The position numbers and the translations under genes are program-made. Positions 30,901 to 43,240 of a stretch of DNA of 64,000 nt are shown piece after piece. Source of the DNA: Euryodendron excelsum. Lineage: Eukaryota; Streptophyta; Magnoliopsida; Ericales; Pentaphylacaceae. The stretch lies in NCBI GenBank assembly GCA_033060915.1, contig CM065382.1, positions 3,495,001 to 3,559,000 on the forward strand, given 5' to 3'. Within the stretch, counting starts at the first letter, position 1, and the number at the start of each line of letters is the position of its first letter. A model generated the notes under the pieces. That model saw only the letters and a list, made by a program, of their open reading frames with translations, was not told the origin of the DNA and did not search any database.

Positions 30901-33900
30901 ATTGGAGGTCGCACCATATATTCGGCTGGTGCAATGAATTCCACACTACCCTTGGTAAGCTCAGGCCGTTCATTCAAATCAATTCTTCTGCCACTGGCAT
31001 CCAAATGAGCGAAATAATCACCCGAAACTGGAAATGAGATTGAAATAGATCAGCATGAATGCCTCAAAATGAAAGTACTACCACAGGAACCAACAATGTT
31101 CTACCCATTGACAAGTAGCATCAGATGGGATCCTGTTTAGCAAACACAATTCACCAGGCAGCAGGCAAAGCATTTGGTTTGCCATTGCATTGGAGATTCT
31201 CTCCATCTATAATAACACTGTAAACAACACCCATTCCACACATACGAAAGACACATCCCAAAAAAATATTACCGGGAGTGGAAGAGAGAAACAAAGGGAA
31301 GGAAAAAGAACAGATTATATCATGCACTGTGCTTTGGCATAACTGGTTACAGTTGGTGATACAAATCCTGAAATCACTTCATCTGCTTAGCCATGAAATA
31401 AGTTATAACGGGTAGAATACACTATTAACAAGCATAATGACAACATGAGTGACTATGTCTGCCATGACTCCCCCAAACAAACATAACCATTTACACAATA
31501 AAGATCTCTGATCAATAATTCTTTTTTTCCTTTGTCCTTTCATGAAGTTTGAACAGTGATATATCTTCTCTTTTTTCTTTTCTTTTTTTCATAACTAGGA
31601 TGTATATAAAGAAAGAAGTGCCAAGAGGGTGCAACCCTATACGAAAAGCTATATAATATCAAACGAGCACAACACAAACATTGAGCTCATCCAAAAAATT
31701 GATAAGAGAAAAGGAAAATTCACAAAAAATTCCTTTACACCAAAATGAACACTTGCACTAAACAACCCTTTAATTTTTTCACTAACTGCTCAGTACCTTC
31801 ATAAGTATGCCTATTCCTTACCCTCCCCAGACAGCACATGACACAAAGAACCGCTACTCTCCAAGCTTTCTTTCTCAAATTAAGTAAAATTAAAATGTGG
31901 AAGTATACATGCTATACTCAATAATCATGTGGATTGATAAGTATATTACATCAAAAATTAGGGAAAGGGTGAGCCTACACATGGCACAAAAACTTTACCT
32001 CCTTATGCTAGTTATAACACCAAGATATTACAAACATGATGTAGGTCATGTTTGAAACGCTCAGCAACTGCTAGATTGCCCTATAAAATTACTACATGGA
32101 CTCTTCTTGTCACACCCGGGTCCGCCTAGCACAATATTGTCCGCTTTGGGCCTTAACCCGCACGGTTTTCAAACATGTTGTTCTAAGTAGAGAACCGAAC
32201 CTACATATATAGCTCGTCACTTCACCTTCCCTAGGCAATGTGGGACTCGTCACCAGGCCCTGTACACCTCCCCTGGTATTGGTCGCAACCTCAAGATTCT
32301 AGTCATCACACTTCTAGTCTCTAGATGTGTGAAGCACCCATGTCAGACACATGACACTTAGGCAGGGAGTATGAAAAATGTTTTTGAAATGTCCAATTGG
32401 AAGTTCACCTAACAACTATTTTTGATAATTCAAGTTTAATTTTGTTACTTTTTTGACATGGTTTCTTAAACATGAGTGATGTAACTGTGCTTAATGCACT
32501 ATGCTATGGAAAAACACCATCTCACCCTAGGCAATAGAAAAAAATTATTAAGAACTATGAATGTTTAGCAGTGGCCCGGTATCCTTGGACTTGGAAATTG
32601 ATGAACTAAACCCTTAGACACGTAGCTGCAGTGCTGCACCTGATTCATATTCCCGAGTTCATGTAACATAGAAGATTACTAGTTGCAATTCAATATCTAT
32701 ATATTTAGCTCCTATAAAGCCCTGGCACTTCCAAATAACAAACCATGCTTTCTTCCACAGACAATTGGTTGGAAATTTACCATCATTGAGCAAAGCACAG
32801 ATGTTGCACCGCCACTTTCTTCCACCATCTGTGAATGTCACATATGGATTCACATATGTCCGACATCTTCTACAACGAATAATGCCAGTCGGGGCAAAGT
32901 TAACTATCGGTACCTCCTCCTGAACGAAGAGGATTCACAAAATAGAAAAAATAAAAGCAGAACATTAGAGCATATTCAATACCGGCAAAGTGCAATAGTT
33001 CCGAGTGCACAGATACTCACCCCATCAGGAGCTTCTGCAAGAGGACAAACAACTGCTCCAAGAGGCAAATGCCACCTTGAAACCAAAGACTGAGAATTAG
33101 GCATGACGCTAGTTGTAAGACGTAGATATCTAGAATTGCAATTCATGGGATACATCTCAGCAAAAGACTTTGGCTCCACATCACCACCCAATGGCCTTGG
33201 CAATGCTTTAGAATCGAGTCCTGGATCAAGTGATCCAGGAACAGAGGCAACAGAGAGAGAGCTGAAGTCTTCTGTCAAACCCTGCACAACTCCCATCGGA
33301 GGTCCAGAGCCCTGTTGTTGCATTTGTTCCCTTGAATAGACACCTGGTGGAGCAGCAACCGGTGGAGGGGGGACATAACCTCCTTGATGGGCAAGAAAAG
33401 GGGCAGCTGTTGCAGGTGGGAGTGGACCAAAACCTCCTTGATGGGCGACAAAGGGGGCAGTCTGCACAGGTGGAGGTTGCATAACTGCATTAGATGGCCT
33501 GCTAGGATATCCGGGAACAGCTGACTGTAATGGCTGCAAGGTTGGCCTAGGAGCGGAAAAGGTTGAATCTAAGGAAGATGGAGGAATATTCATGCCTGAT
33601 GGCACATGATTCATGGTTTGAGGCGGAGATCCCATCGGCACAGATTGTATTTGGGCCTGTGGATGAAGATAAACTGGTGGGGATGGAACATGACCGGCAG
33701 GAGGTTTAATTGGTGGGGAGAAAACTGGCTGCCCCAGAGAGGAAGTGTGTGGAAGGGGTACTTGAGCTGTTGAAGAAAATTGTGGCGTCAGGAAACGCTG
33801 GAAAGGTCCCACAGGTGGAGGGGCATATGATGATGGTGGAGGTGGTATAGATGGATCATTAGATCTACCTGTTTGTGTAGGTCTAAAACCAGATGCTTCT

Positions 33901-34085
33901 GATCCGATGACTGGCCCGGATGATAAGAAAGGCCTTGTTGGTGGTGTGGGTCTAAAAGCAGAGGCCTCTGATCCAACTACAGGTCCAGATGATAGAAAAG
34001 GTGTTGTACTCTGAGAAGCAGCAGCAAAGGATGGAGCAGCAGGTCTTTGGGGGAAATTGGCACGGTTAGGATTTTCAGTACCCAT
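22512..34085 (-). CDS. SEC24A: SEC24A, COPII coat cargo-binding subunit, complete, 12 coding exons
   Basis: Exons (minus strand): 33021-34085, 32781-32919, 30837-31027, 30172-30279, 29859-30062, 29479-29710, 27507-27656, 27218-27374, 26539-26666, 26099-26421, 25828-26010, 22512-22745. They join in phase to 1,037 codons plus TAA, the size of Arabidopsis SEC24A. Pro/Gln-rich N terminus (1-290); zinc finger Cys371, 374, 393, 396; trunk ([35 protein letters not shown]); beta-barrel/helical part ([23 protein letters not shown]); gelsolin-like end ([20 protein letters not shown]). It forms the inner COPII coat with SEC23 and selects ER export cargo. Start at 34085 chosen because ACCATGG context fits and homologues start MGTEN; an in-frame ATG at 34094 is also possible. 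Introns: eight GT-AG introns outside the listed oddities, one GC-AG (30063-30171) and one U12-type (26667-27217). Confidence 0.95.
22885..22918. repeat. (GA)n microsatellite in last SEC24A intron
   Basis: About 17 GA units. The host intron (22746-25827) is 3.1 kb and otherwise featureless. Confidence 0.95.
26667..27217 (-). other. U12-type intron of SEC24A
   Basis: Donor GTATCCTA (27217 downward) and a perfect U12 branch site TTCCTTAAC (26684-26676) about 10 nt before the AG. This is the only placement that keeps the reading frame (TT|A TAC ACT), giving the conserved LLYT...GERRIRVHT segment. Confidence 0.88.
27691..28071. mobile_element. hAT-type MITE in a SEC24A intron
   Basis: Ends CAATGTTTTAAAAACC and, inverted, CAATGTTTTGAAAACCGG are terminal inverted repeats. 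The flanks AGTCAATG (27683-27690) and AGTCAGTG (28072-28079) are an 8-bp target duplication with one change, the hAT signature. The 381-bp element is rich in CCGGTT words near both ends and AT-rich in the middle; no ORF. Confidence 0.85.
32108..32360. mobile_element. TRIM-like solo LTR in a SEC24A intron
   Basis: Starts TGTCACACCCGGGTCCGCC and contains ACAATATTGTCCGCTTTGGG, a word I associate with widespread plant TRIM/solo LTRs. It is GC-richer than the surrounding intron (31028-32780). The far boundary is uncertain. Confidence 0.45.
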
Positions 34086-36260
34086 GGTTTTCATATCTCA
34101 CATTTGACCTCCTAGCAATGGATATGCTTCCATGAATAATCCTGCAAGAACATGCAATATAGGACATGTCATTGATGATGGAGAAAAAATATAGAACATT
34201 CAAAAGTCAAAGCTCAGAGAGTAACTCACAAAGTATATACCACTAGAAAGTGGCATGTTGGCTGGGAAATTAAAACTACTCCTCACTCAGCACATCAGCA
34301 AAAACATTTACTATAGAAGAGCTTGGGTATATTTATTGATGAAGACATGTACAACAGGCTTAATGCAAAAAAGTTATTCAAGAACGAACAAGAATAGTAT
34401 GTTTGACCAAATTCAGAGTGCAAAAGACATCATCTCCGAAAAATGTAGGTCACAAATTTGTAGATATATTAGACCAGAAAAAAGTTAAGCACATTTGGAA
34501 TGCCAAGAATGGCATAGTCTCTCAAGTTTGGTTATGCCATAAACCCTCTCAGCAGCTATCCACACAAGCATATGATGTGTAAAAGTGTGAACAGAGGCCA
34601 AGAACTAAAAGAAACTGAGGAAACTGAGGGATTGACCCTTCATAAATGTATGACCTATATCCTTTGTTATCTAAACTACATTGTTATTGAAATACTACAT
34701 AACATAATATGAACATCAAGGTCAGCCTCGAGTAAGTGTAAATATAATCATGAAAGTGAACCAGTAAAGTTGCGAAACTCATAGAATTTCAAAGTTCATC
34801 CTATCCCCCCCATCCCAACACCTACGCACCCAGCCCCATGCCCCCCCAAAAAAATATATAAGCAAATAAACACAGCGTCTCATAAGCTTCAATTTACCCT
34901 ATACACCAACTTAACTTGTCACATCCGATAAAGGAGACGTCTATTTCCATTGCATGTCAAGCATTATTTTTGAGCCAAAACATATATGCTTCAGCTCTGG
35001 CAGTCTACAAAAGCATGGTGCTACAAGAATGATATTGGAGAGCCAGATATACAAAGATTTTTATTGCTGAGCAGCATTCGTCAGCTGAAGAAATAGCATT
35101 ATACAACTCCTAATTAGCCAATTGAAATGGTTTTGACACCGAAAGGAGCTCTAAGAAAAACACAAGAAACTTGAAATATCGATAACGAAATAACCAAAAC
35201 AAGCAAAATCAGTGCCCACTTACTGCTCCAAAAGAATGGTCTCTTACATTTCTCCTAATCCTAATTATTTGTGTGTGTAGGTGAGACGGGGAAGCTTCAA
35301 TTCATTTCAGATAATGTGTTTGTCTAACTAACAATGTTTGTTAGTTATAGCTCAATGTTTGAATTGAGCTAACAAACATTGAGCTTTTATGTTATTCAAA
35401 TGTATGCCCGAGTCTCAAGGTAATACCATCAAACTTCTGATACTTGGATAAAATGGAAAAACAGCCCATTCGTTCTGGCCTGACTTACTTCCCAATTATG
35501 CTCTTTAACTAGGAATATTCACACACTTATTTTATAATTAAAGAGACAAATAATTTTAGTGACAGAGCCACTGAAATCTTGGAAAAACTATTTTCCATCC
35601 ACAATCTCTAAGCCATCCTCCGTTTCCAGATATGTTACTCATTTCACCCAAAATTGGGCATAATTAACCTAAATACTAAGAATAGCCATTTCAGGCAAGT
35701 AAATATTGGTCACCAAAACAATGAGTATTCCATCATTCCACAAATCTTAAGATAAAGACAAAATACGTTGTACAAAAATATGCGATCGAAAACGGCGAAG
35801 CATCCCAAATTAGCAAATCACCAAATGGCCAATATGGCAATATGAGCTAATCCTGATCCCTAATACTCATGACAGTATCAAATAAATTTGAGCAGATTGA
35901 CCAGTGCGAGAATTTTAATTCTGTTTCAAAATAAAATCTTGGAAAGAAATCAATAAACTTATGAAGACAGTGATGAATCAGACGTACGGATATCAAAATT
36001 CTCACGCCGCCAGCTGTGATGTGATGATTCGGAGGTATACGTAATTGGAGATCTCGCCGGAGAACTGCGTAACCAGACTGGCAGAGAGTAGGCGATTCGC
36101 GACAGAACGACGTAGTCGAGCCCAAACACTGCAACAGTGAATTGGATTGGTTAACCTTTTGGGTTGGGATTAGGGTTGCGAAGACGACTCGAGACAAAGA
36201 GGGATATAGAAAGAGAGCCGAATCTGCCGAGGTATCGCCATGTAGAGTGGATAGATCGAA
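34086..36260 (-). other. SEC24A 5' leader with probable leader intron
   Basis: The exon carrying the ATG starts at 34141 after TTCTTGCAG. A plausible upstream noncoding exon lies at about 36006-36250 (less AT-rich, CT-rich), with a GTGAGA donor at 36005. That would make a 1.9-kb leader intron. Inside it, 35330-35400 holds short inverted words (CTAACAAACATT and its complement). Confidence 0.5.
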
Positions 36261-37146
36261 GAGAGACGGAAGAAAAAACGAGAGAATATGGAATTGCTTA
36301 TAGCAACGTCTACTACAATTGATCGGATGCTGTATTCGGTTCAGAAGTTCTCGGGCTAGTTTTATCCGGACAGCCTGTTTGGGACTTGGGAAGAGAAGAC
36401 TGTTTGCTATCATTTTTTTTTTGTTTGATTTTGTAAAATAAATAAAAGGAAAATAAAAAGAAATGAGAGAGAGGAAGGGAGATTAATTTCAAAATTTTCT
36501 TTTTTTTATTTTTATTTTCTAAACAGGTGAAAGGTACAAACAAAAAATGGGGTGGGAATCCCGACCCACCAACGAGAACCATCGGCCCATACCAATCCAA
36601 CCCCCGAAAGGGCCTGTCCCATCTCCAAATCCTATTAGAATTGAACGATTTATTAACAAAAAAATAAAATAAAATAAAACTGAAAAAAATATAACAAAAT
36701 AAGGTGTTTTAAATTCTTATTTCTTTTTTTGTATTTTTTTTACCCTTCATTTTTTTAAAAAACTAAACATAATAGATAATTTCATATTCTTTTTCCTTTC
36801 ATTTTCTTTTATCAAATTCTTGATTCACACACAACGTTAAAAAGCCAGAATAATAATCAACCCCTCTCACTTGGATAGATTTATAATAATAACCTACTAT
36901 TATTCTTACCATTTAAGTATAGCGATGGAATACCCACAAAGTAGAGGGTAAAAACAGTGTCATGAAAAACAAGACGTTATCTAATTAGTGGATTTTTTTC
37001 ACCCTCTTTTGTTTAGTGGGGTCGATCCGTTAATGACCAAAAAAATTATTAGCTAGGTAACATTAAAAATATTTAGTATAATACTTATGTTGTGATATTT
37101 GTTATTCATATAGTTAATGGATCCCACAGTAATGCTTAAATCTTAA
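36261..37146. other. SEC24A promoter region and AT-rich intergenic DNA
   Basis: The promoter of SEC24A should lie in the first few hundred bases. Nothing else recognised. Confidence 0.45.
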
Positions 37147-37312
37147 GGCCTATTTAGTTGGGTGTTTTCAAGCTTTTTTGGCTTTTTTTTTTTTTTTTTT
37201 TGCTTATAAGCAAAAAAGCTAGGTTTTGAATTTTTTTTTTTTTTCTGCTTATCTTATTTTGTTAAAAGCAAAAAAACTAAAAAAATTTATTTTTTTTTTA
37301 TAATACAAAAAA
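37147..37312. mobile_element. left part of MITE interrupted by pararetrovirus
   Basis: Begins AAGGCCTATTTAGTTGGGTG and contains GCTTATAAGC and A/T runs. Its last 72 bases (37241-37312) recur at 43254-43326 on the other side of the viral insert. Confidence 0.6.
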
Positions 37313-40300
37313 TTTTTTTCTTTTTGCATAATTCAATATATTCTTGATTCATTTGACAAGGTCGGGCCCTTGTTGGTATTTGTCGGTCAGAAAAATCATT
37401 TTCATATGGAAGAGAGACAATATGTCTTTTTCTATCCCAAAAAGCATTAGGATGATCATTACAAATTTCACTAAGAAATTGTTTCTCAATGAATTTAATT
37501 TTTTCTTGGACTTTGAATTTTACTAAAGATTCAGCAATAGTCCATATCGAAATTTCTTGTTTAAAAAAATTAATTTGATTTTCTTTGGCTAACAAGATAT
37601 TTTTAACTTCATTCAAATATCTAGTTTGAGGATCAGTTATAAACTAGAAGACTAGTTGTTGATTATTCAGCTTAGTATAAATACCTGTTGAGTCAATTTT
37701 TTCAATAGGCATAATATTATGTAAAAAAGGTATACTAAGTATAACATGGTGTTGTAAATTTTTAACAAGTAGAAATATAGATGGAATACATACATCTTGA
37801 TTACAGATATGAGTATCCGTAATTCTATATTGTATTTCTAACTTATTGCCACTAGCAGAGGTCAAAGAATGTTTTGTTTTTTTAAAATATTGGGTTAGAA
37901 TTAATCCTTCTTGAACACAGTTCAAATCGGCACCACTATAAACTAAAGCAGTAAGATTTTTAATTAATAATTCATTATGAATAAATAAAGTAATTTTGAT
38001 ATACCACTTTTGAGAGGTAACTTGGTCTAAAATCGCCAAATATTGGGGAAGAGAAGACGGAGATGACTCTGAAGAACTAGTAAGTTGTCTGCCTAGTTTT
38101 AAATTATTAACCCTAGAGGTTAAACTTATATTATCATTTTTTAGAGATTTAATCTCGGATTTTAATTGATTAATTTCAGTCTTTAAATCCTGTAAAGTAA
38201 CAGGTTTGTCTTGTTGATTTTGAAGTCGTTTCATGACTTTAGTCATGCTATAAGCATGAGAAATTTTTGGAATATTATCCTGTTACTTCACCTGTTTCAG
38301 ATAATTTTCAACCATTTGAGCTTTCATAGTTGTATCAGGAGTTTGATCTAAAATTTTTATGATTATTTCCTGATCCTGAGTAAGCATGTTAATGCTCAAA
38401 CCATGTATATCAACTATGGTTTTGTAATAATTACAATCACAAGAATCTTGCTTGGTGAGATCGATATGGTTAGAAGACAAAATATCATCTTCTTGAACCT
38501 GATCTAACTCAGGTGACTCAGACGACTCGAATGTAGAATCACCTGATTCACTTTCACTATTCAGAAATACTTTAGCTAAAGTATCTTTTAGCTGTTCATC
38601 TATTTGAAGTTCATTTAACTTCTTTTTGGTAAGACATTTATTGGCATAGTGACCAAATTTGCCACATTTTCAACATTTAATTTCTTTTTTAGGAGTAGAG
38701 GTTTTCTTCTTAGAAGAGGATTTTTTAACATTCCTCTTAAAGGGTTGACTTGTAGAGGTTTCCTGTGTATATTTCTTTTTTTTATAAGGAGTTTTGGATT
38801 TAGATTTCTTTTTACCTTTAGATCGTGTAGAACGATTGGGAGGTGGTTTTGATATAGCCATACCAAAATTATCACAAAAATCTATAAGTTGAGATTTTTC
38901 AGTAAGCCTTTACTTTTTAAGTTGGCTTTTGAGCTTAATATCATTACATAAAGCTAATCCTTCTTATATACATGTATCTATAAGACTACCAAAAGAATGG
39001 TTAGAATAAGGAATAGAAATTCCATCATTTCTGTCCCTAAGAGCTTTACGAACTCGCTCAGCAAAGAGAAAGGGAAGACCATCTATAAATTTAGATTTCC
39101 AATAATCACTATTAGCATCTGGAAGTTGCATAACATGACTAAGGAATACATCCTTATACCATCTAAAATGAGTAAGAGTGGGACATCTAAGATTTTGAAG
39201 GAGTGTCCTAATATTTTAATTATTACTAGAATATCTTCCAGTAAAATGTTCACAGATAGCTAAAATCAATTTATAAACTGATTGTTCAGTAGTAGTAACA
39301 TGATTAGGATCATTAAGGGTAGGAGTAGGTTCCTGTTTAACTGCATTTAAAATTTCAGTTTTAGCAGTTGGGGTTAGATAATTATCCCACCAGCCTTTAA
39401 TAGTACCAGTGAATCCACTAATGATCATTTGAGCTATGGCTTTATCAGTATTACCACGTTATTTACAAATAGTACTGTACATACAGATACAATGACACAT
39501 GTCAAATATCTGTTTATCAGCTAGTCCATCAAGATTCCATTCACAAATGGAATTTCTTTGATAATTATTTTGAATAAAATTATCATTTTCTTCAAATAAT
39601 ACATCTTGTGGGGTAGGTCGTTTATAATAAAAATGTTCTAAACGCCTAGGTTCAGCTATAATTTTATTGAGTTCACCTTGATCAGAAATATTTTGATCTT
39701 CAGAAATAGATTCTGATTTAACAGAAAGAGTAGAAATTTGAAAAGAATTTAGTTTCATTTCTAAGACAGAGACAAATTCATCTGTGGATTCTAGTTTAAA
39801 TCTTTTAATATCTAATGAAGGTTGTAAAGTCGCTTGAGCTTCCTTAGAAGGTTTAACTTATTGAAGTTTCATTTGAGAAATTTTTGTATGTAATTGATCT
39901 AGCTTATGATCTAAATGCAATAATTGTTGGCCTATTGTTTGTAAATATGAATTAGTATAATTACTTCGTTTAAAAGCTTGATTCAAATCCTTCGTAGTGA
40001 TAGACATTATTTCAATCAGAGATGGTTTGACATAAGCATTAGCTTCTAGAATCTGTGAAATTGAGGAACTAGTAACTTTTAAGGGTTCTGTAGGAGGGAA
40101 AACAAAATGAATAATAGATCCAGAATCTGTCATCCATGTTTTTTCTTCAAGCACATGTATGGAGAAATTATCCACATAATGGTGAAGAAACCATGGTACA
40201 AAATGTTCTAATTGTTGAGTATGACTCAAGTGCTCATAATATTGATTTTTATAATTTTCCAATTCAGTAAAACTGAATCTAGAAAAATACCAATCACAAA

Positions 40301-40373
40301 AGGTTTTATAATATGGTTGAAACAATTCCTTATTAAGGATTGCTCTAATTGGACTTCCTGGGCTTAAATCCAT
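37313..40373 (-). pseudogene. caulimovirid capsid/protease/RT-start ORF with stops
   Basis: A single frame runs from ATG 40373 to the left junction, interrupted only by in-frame stop codons (for example 39858-39860 and 39459-39461); every segment I checked is in the same phase. In order: N-terminal helical part, a capsid-like region (GWWDNYL at about 39380), a Lys/Ser-rich basic stretch (38670-38860), a CCHC knuckle near 38640-38690 broken by a stop, a coiled-coil/Gln-rich linker, an aspartic protease domain (SGADLN at about 37930; the expected Asp before Ser-Gly reads Tyr, so the catalytic residue is lost), and the conserved stretch leading into reverse transcriptase, cut at 37313. Defective as it stands. 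Confidence 0.82.
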
Positions 40374-41494
40374 TAAAGACGAAAATCCATTTCAGAGGCA
40401 GTAAGTATGTCTACTGTTGGTTTAGGAATTCCATGAGGAATTTGTTGATCAGAAATTCTAACAAACTCGATAGTTTCAGAGAGTTTAGAGGTAGAGGGTT
40501 TAGACGTTTCTGGCAAAGAAATCTTATAAGGAGGTAGAGATTTAATAGAAGAAGATCTGGAAAGAGATCGTGATCTCGATCCTTGGGAATAACCAGAAGT
40601 AAATCTTACCTCTATATCTCTTTCAGGAGTTTGAATAATTTGATCCACTTCTTCTTAGATCAGAGGAGCAGGTGTGACAGCTTGTTGAAGCTGCCAAGTT
40701 TCTGGGAATTGAACTTCATCCCATGTAATTTGTCGATTCGTAGCTATATTAGAGCTAAGAAGATTAGATTCAATCATGACAATACTTCCAGAAGGACTAA
40801 ATAACTTACAATTAGGAGTAAGTGTGTGAAGAGCTTTAAAATAAATTCTATAACTGAGACATAAGGGTTCAGATCTTGGTTTAAAATTATAACCATGGAG
40901 TTTAGTATTTAAACTCACAGCATCCAATAGATTAGCATCTGTAAGAGATAGTTGCAGATTAGGATATACATTAAAATAGACTGGTTCATGGGTAACACTA
41001 GATTGCATAATTCCCATGAGGGAAGATTTCCAATCAAGACATCTAGTATCTCGAAGAACTGCTAAGAAACTAGCTGGTAAACCACTTAAGGTAAGAGGTT
41101 TAAAGGCAACTTGTATAAGCCCTATATGTAAGAAATTATATTTATATTGATATCTTATGATATCCATAGAATCCAAAAGTTGGATTGTTTATTCGTCAGA
41201 TTGCAGACTTATAGTTTGTTCCACTGTTTTAACAGTTTTTACACCTTTAAGGTCAAAAGTACCTATCTTATATATAGAAAAAGGTTGAACAGAGGGTATA
41301 ACCCATTTGTTAAGAGCTTCGAGCTGATCTGGGTATTCATTTACCTCAGCAGCTTTAATCATCTTCTTAGAAGAAGATGCTCTATGGAAAGGATTTAACA
41401 TAATTAAAGGAGTATGTAATTCTTTGTATAAAATATAGATATACGAAAAATATGAAAAACCATTAGTGTTTCCAAACAACCATCCATTGATCAA
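40373..41494 (-). pseudogene. caulimovirid movement protein ORF with two stops
   Basis: A 30K-superfamily-type movement protein followed by a Ser/Arg-rich tail. One phase is kept throughout and is broken by stops at 41189-41191 and 40655-40657. The final TAA (40375-40373) overlaps the ATG of the next ORF by one base (TAATG). Movement proteins of caulimovirids modify plasmodesmata. Family placement rests on overall layout and position directly after the primer-binding leader. Confidence 0.72.
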
Positions 41495-41700
41495 GCAAGC
41501 ACAGTTGTCAACAACTTAAAGGCAAATCCCTGTACTAACCTATTGCGCGGGTATAAGACAAGGGATAACAAAACCAGACGCGACTTGGGTACTGTACCAC
41601 TTGTTTGAGCAATGGAGAAGAAGGAAAACAGTAACTATAATTCATATAAACCGTATATACATACCTTATGTGTAGAATTACATACAATAATTTAAGCTAT

Positions 41701-41716
41701 CATGACTCTGATACCA
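41701..41716 (-). other. tRNA-Met(i) primer binding site of the pararetrovirus
   Basis: Minus strand TGGTATCAGAG matches the complement of the 3' end of plant initiator tRNA-Met over 11 bases. It lies between the TATA box and the movement-protein ORF, as in caulimovirids. Confidence 0.85.
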
Positions 41717-41976
41717 ACTATGCCCAGATATATAAATTTATACAACTAAACAGATAATAAATACAACTAAACAGATAATAAATTTATACAACTAAACAGA
41801 TAAACAGATATAGATATATAAATTTATACAACTAAACAAAATAAGAACTGTCAAGGAAAGACAAATAGAAACCTACCAAAGAGAGTAAAGAAAAGCAAAA
41901 GTTTTGAAGTGAGAAATATATGAACAAGAGAGAGAATAGATGGCGAATGGATGCCTTCAACAAGGGTGAAGGGTCC

Positions 41977-41984
41977 CTTTTATA
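41977..41984 (-). promoter_or_regulatory. TATA box of the pararetrovirus transcript
   Basis: TATAAAAG on the minus strand in the intergenic region, about 260 bases before the primer binding site. Expected start of the pregenomic RNA is near 41950. Confidence 0.65.
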
Positions 41985-42121
41985 GAGAAAATAAAATACT
42001 ATTCCGGATTCTAAAAAATAATTACAAGTCCGGAGGGACAACTTAGTCAAAAATTTATACAAAAGTCAAAAATGCTTTAGTAAGCAATGACGCAAAATGG
42101 AGTGGGGCCTAGATGACTTGG

Positions 42122-42143
42122 CGTCAAGTAGCCATTTACGTCA
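42122..42143 (-). promoter_or_regulatory. as-1-like pair of TGACG motifs
   Basis: TGACGTAA and TGACGCC lie 17 bases apart on the minus strand, about 140 bases upstream of the TATA box; a third TGACG lies at 42088-42092 on the + strand. Paired TGACG motifs bind TGA bZIP factors in the CaMV 35S promoter. Confidence 0.45.
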
Positions 42144-42212
42144 AAGACAAGGTGCCTTCTTGTCGTGTAACGCGACAGGTTGAAAATGAAGATATATCTT
42201 CACGTGGGACGG

Positions 42213-43240
42213 CTACCTTTTGTCATCCTTATCCTTTTCTGACGAGGCTGATGAGCGAGGCTTTTTTATCTTTTTCTTTGTCATAATGTCAAGCATGGCA
42301 TTAAAAAGATCTTCAGTAGTTGGAATAGGATCCGAATCCTCCTCATATGGGTCTTGGGATTCTCCTGCTAGACAGGTGTGATGAGATGATTGGGATTGCA
42401 TCTCTTTATCTGAATCAGAGTCAAATTTGAATGTGGTCATAAATTCTCTTTTTAATTGGCGGAGACATTCATACATTAATTCTTTATCCTTCATAAGAGG
42501 ATTTTGCATTTTTCATGATATCCAATTTGGATGTAGAAGGATGAGATTGGGATCTTTGGAATTCAAATTCCTGTTGATAATCCTTCACAACAGCGGCTAT
42601 TTCTGCTACAATTTTGTCAAGTTCTTTATCCAATTTATTTCACCATCCAACATGGAATTGTCCGGGTCTTTTTTGACAATAGGAGTCTAGGCCCAAATCC
42701 AGGGTAATCCAAATTCATTGAAAAAATTGAGAAGATTGGATCTATCCATATAATGAGCTGGGTCCATTTTATTAATTTGGAGCAAATAGGCAGCCCAAAG
42801 GCCCAATTGTTCTTGAACAACGTCAGGTAAAATAGTATGCAGAGGCCCAAATTTTTTCCACCAAATATAAAACCATTGGGGCCAGCCTTTTTTATAAATT
42901 TGTGGATTAATTTTAATCCACCAAGTATGTTTTCTTTTTGGATTTTCATAGAAAAAAGTCCAAGTAAAGGCTTGAACATAATCCCAATAATTACAAGTAT
43001 GTGGATGATCATGGAGAATAAATTATTTTTTATTATGAGAAAGTAGTCCCCATTCATGTGGAAAAATAATTTTCTTGATATAACATTTTCAAAAATTGAT
43101 AGGGCCAGTTTTACTGGTCATATTAGAATAAAAATTTGTAAAATCACAGGAGTCTATAATTTTCAAAATTTTTTGAATAGCCATACGAAATTTTTGGCTT
43201 CCAACAGGATAAGTAAAGTGTGGAAATATTTTTCCATGAG
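42213..43240 (-). pseudogene. 3' part of caulimovirid rear ORF
   Basis: An aromatic, Trp-rich protein segment is readable from about 43060 to 42620 with occasional stops, followed by an acidic, Ser-rich C-terminal part (42509-42213) ending in a basic KKKIKKPRSS tail. Function unknown; I recall this kind of ORF beside plant endogenous pararetrovirus polyproteins. It precedes the intergenic region, as the last ORF of a circular genome would. Confidence 0.55.

Noticed and set aside
35325..35400. Inverted repeat AATGTTTGTTAG / CTAACAAACATT
   Set aside because: Only 11-12 bp arms in the SEC24A leader intron; not convincing as a MIRNA or MITE.
35847..36413. 188-codon frame on the minus strand
   Set aside because: Covers the probable SEC24A 5' leader exon and flank; no protein-like composition or homology recognised.
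42635..43057. 140-codon minus-strand frame as a gene
   Set aside because: Out of phase with the aromatic protein readable in the neighbouring frame, which fits a pararetrovirus rear ORF better.
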